Below, piece after piece: positions 62,251 to 64,000 of a stretch of 64,000 nt of DNA. The notes below the pieces were generated by a model. It saw only the letters and a program-made list of their open reading frames with translations. It had not been told where the DNA came from and ran no database searches. Position numbers and translations under genes: made by a program. This stretch comes from Bacillus cabrialesii (lineage in GTDB: Bacteria > Bacillota > Bacilli > Bacillales > Bacillaceae), in contig NZ_CP096889.1 of NCBI RefSeq assembly GCF_004124315.2, positions 2,525,001-2,589,000 on the forward strand. Direction: 5' to 3'. Numbering within the stretch: position 1 is the stretch's first letter; every line of letters begins with the position of its first letter.

Positions 62251-64000
62251 ATGAAAGTCTTTGAAGCTAAAACACTTATGTCTGAAGCTACAGACCGCGC
62301 CAAAGAATATAAAGAACTAAGGACGCAAATGGTCAACTTGAGAAAAGCTTTACAAAGCGTTGCTGAACTTGACGACAGCGAATTCTCAGGTAAAGGCGCT
62401 AATAACATTAAAGCATTCTATCACGATCATGTTGGTGTAACTGATCAATGGATCGACTACATTGACATGAAGATCGCGTTTTTTAATAGCATTGCCGGGG
62501 CTGTCGAGGACAAAGGTCTCTCTGATGCTTATATTGAAGAATCTTTTTTAGAACATGAACTGGCTAACGCCCATAAAAAATCAAAGTCCATCATGTCTGA
62601 ACAGAAAAAAGCCATGAAAGATATTCTAAACGATATCGACGACATCCTCCCGCTCGACTTGTTTTCAACAGAAACCTTCAAGGATGAGCTTGCAGATGCC
62701 AATGATAAACGCAAAAAAACAATTGAAAAACTAGGTGACCTTGACGAAGATTTACTGACAGAATATGCTATGTCAGAACCAAATGAACAATTCATCAAGT
62801 CAGACTTCCAAAAGCTCCAAGAAGCAACGGGCAAAGGCAAAAACGCTACACCCATTCACTACAACGCCAAGGCGTACCGTGAGAGTGATATACATAAGAA
62901 AAAAGGCGATATTGAGAAGCGAACGGAAGCTTATTTGACGATTAAGAAGAAAGAAGAACAAGAACGGGAAATCAAAGAATTACAGAAAAAGCTCAATACG
63001 TTGGTTGATGATCCTGACGAGTATCTAAAAGTTGCTAAAGAGATTGGATACGACAACCTCACCACTGAACAACAGGAGTATGTTAAATCCCTCGAGTTTT
63101 GGGATAATCCTCTTCGAGCGACCAAGGATATTTTGAAAGAACAGATTGACGGTGTATATGAAGGTTTATTAGCCGGTATAGATGATACAGAGAAGACGGT
63201 TAAAGAATATTTAGCCCCTATAGATGCAGCGGGTAAAAAATATCTAGGTCCAGTATATGAATACTATAAAGGCAAACAAATGGCATATTATGATTTTTCG
63301 AAGGAAACTGGTAAAGGACTTTTAGGAATTGCAAAATTCGGGATCGATCTCGGTTTAGATCCAAAAGGAACGATAAAGTCCGTTTTTGAATTCGACTATA
63401 AAAAAGCCTGGGATTCTACTTGGGATGAGGTAAAAGAAAGCTGGGACAAAAACTTTGTACACGGAGATATGTATTCACAATCGCACTACACCACATATTT
63501 CACTTTGAATGTAGCCAGCCTATTCATATCAGGCGGCGGTGGTGCTGTTACAAAGAGTGGATCCGTCGTTTCAAAGGTCGGGAAAGTCGCAGAGAAGGGA
63601 ATCAGCAAGTCGGGTAAAAAAGGGGTAAACAGTGCCGGAAATGTTGGTAAATCTGCATCAAAAAAAGTAGTAAAAGACACCAAAGACTTTGGGAAACTTT
63701 TAAAAAAAGGTTTAGAGTCAATACCAAATCCTTTTGCTAAAGAACTTCTGTTAGCTAGTGATGTTCCTATAAATGTGCTAAACTTACAAAAATCTGGACA
63801 AGATACAATTCAACAAATTAAAAAGTCTTTTGATGTTGATCATGGTTCTAAGGGGAATGCTAATAGTAGTAAGATAACCAGTGAAGCTAAATCCGTATCG
63901 AATATGAAAGAATTTTTTAATGATGGATTTGGAAAGACTATAAAAAACAATGTTACAAAAACAAAAAATCAATTCCAAGGCCAATCAATCTATGAAGTTA
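62251..64000 (+). CDS. LXG-domain polymorphic toxin (YqcG/YeeF-like), N-terminal part
   Basis: An open frame to the right edge of the window. The first 235 or so residues (MKVFEAKTLMSEATDRAKEY ...) form the LXG domain used for export by the type VII secretion system, nearly identical to B. subtilis YqcG. A charged coiled region follows (about 240-340), then a glycine-rich pretoxin segment (SGGGGAVTKSGSVV near 428). The toxin tip is beyond the window. In B. subtilis such tips are RNases or DNases with an immunity gene downstream. ATG 62251 lies 7 bases after AGAGGG. Confidence 0.9.
   Translation, partial: MKVFEAKTLMSEATDRAKEYKELRTQMVNLRKALQSVAELDDSEFSGKGANNIKAFYHDHVGVTDQWIDYIDMKIAFFNSIAGAVEDKGLSDAYIEESFLEHELANAHKKSKSIMSEQKKAMKDILNDIDDILPLDLFSTETFKDELADANDKRKKTIEKLGDLDEDLLTEYAMSEPNEQFIKSDFQKLQEATGKGKNATPIHYNAKAYRESDIHKKKGDIEKRTEAYLTIKKKEEQEREIKELQKKLNTLVDDPDEYLKVAKEIGYDNLTTEQQEYVKSLEFWDNPLRATKDILKEQIDGVYEGLLAGIDDTEKTVKEYLAPIDAAGKKYLGPVYEYYKGKQMAYYDFSKETGKGLLGIAKFGIDLGLDPKGTIKSVFEFDYKKAWDSTWDEVKESWDKNFVHGDMYSQSHYTTYFTLNVASLFISGGGGAVTKSGSVVSKVGKVAEKGISKSGKKGVNSAGNVGKSASKKVVKDTKDFGKLLKKGLESIPNPFAKELLLASDVPINVLNLQKSGQDTIQQIKKSFDVDHGSKGNANSSKITSEAKSVSNMKEFFNDGFGKTIKNNVTKTKNQFQGQSIYEV

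Noticed and set aside
62223..63984. Several minus-strand frames over the LXG gene
   Set aside because: They are shadows of the long plus-strand frame that runs off the window edge and matches the LXG family.

Overview
The window is chromosomal DNA of a Bacillus subtilis-group bacterium. Gene order and gene lengths from glyS to sigK match the B. subtilis 168 chromosome closely: glyQ-recO-era-cdd-dgkA-ybeY-pgpH-phoH-yqfDCB-floA-yqeZY-rpsU, the dnaK operon, lepA, spoIIP-gpr, comE, yqeM-yqeG, sda, cwlH, nucB, spoIVCB. Proteins recalled from 168 are almost identical. The species within the group cannot be fixed from one window.

Positions 1-45,730 are vertically inherited core, mostly on the minus strand. 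In order they hold: a glycine-tRNA synthetase locus behind a T-box; a repair, ribosome and lipid block (recO, yqzL, era, cdd, dgkA, ybeY, pgpH, phoH); an envelope operon behind a SigW-type promoter (yqeZ-floA-yqfB); rpsU-yqeY; the heat-shock operon hrcA-grpE-dnaK-dnaJ-prmA-rsmE-mtaB behind a perfect CIRCE operator; hemW-lepA; sporulation genes (yqxA, spoIIP, gpr); holA; the DNA-uptake locus comEA-comEB-comEC with divergent comER; the block yqeM-rsfS-yqeK-nadD-yqeI-aroE-yqeH-yqeG; the replication checkpoint gene sda with DnaA boxes; and yqeF, cwlH, yqeD, yqeC, yqeB, nucB. Two core genes are broken. comEA has a one-base deletion in a G run that removes its DNA-binding domain. yqeC carries several frameshifts.

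At about 45,725 spoIVCB (the first half of sigK) is interrupted by a skin-like element that runs beyond the right end of the window. Its recombinase gene spoIVCA (45,764-47,266) is intact. The rest of the visible element is AT-rich accessory DNA unlike the ars/phage content of the 168 skin at this end. It holds an MFS exporter, a second phosphatidylserine synthase paired with a DedA protein, a TetR regulator, a decayed MerR regulator, a cytochrome P450, remnants of a flavin monooxygenase, a nitroreductase and an AI-2E family transporter, a rapE-phrE cassette, a LysR-linked tartrate-dehydrogenase/racemase cluster, and the start of an LXG polymorphic toxin.

Two regulatory circuits can be read in the accessory part. 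Two promoters share the string TATAATAAACCGnACGGTCTGT, which suggests one TetR-type repressor controls both the pssA-dedA pair and the monooxygenase/P450 side. A 17-bp dyad, TATAYnGTnACnRTATA, lies before two oppositely oriented copies of a MerR-type gene start. An 11.2-kb stretch (47,304-58,566) is bounded by direct repeats of about 104 bp that conserve a micro-ORF, suggesting the accessory block arrived or duplicated as a unit beside spoIVCA.
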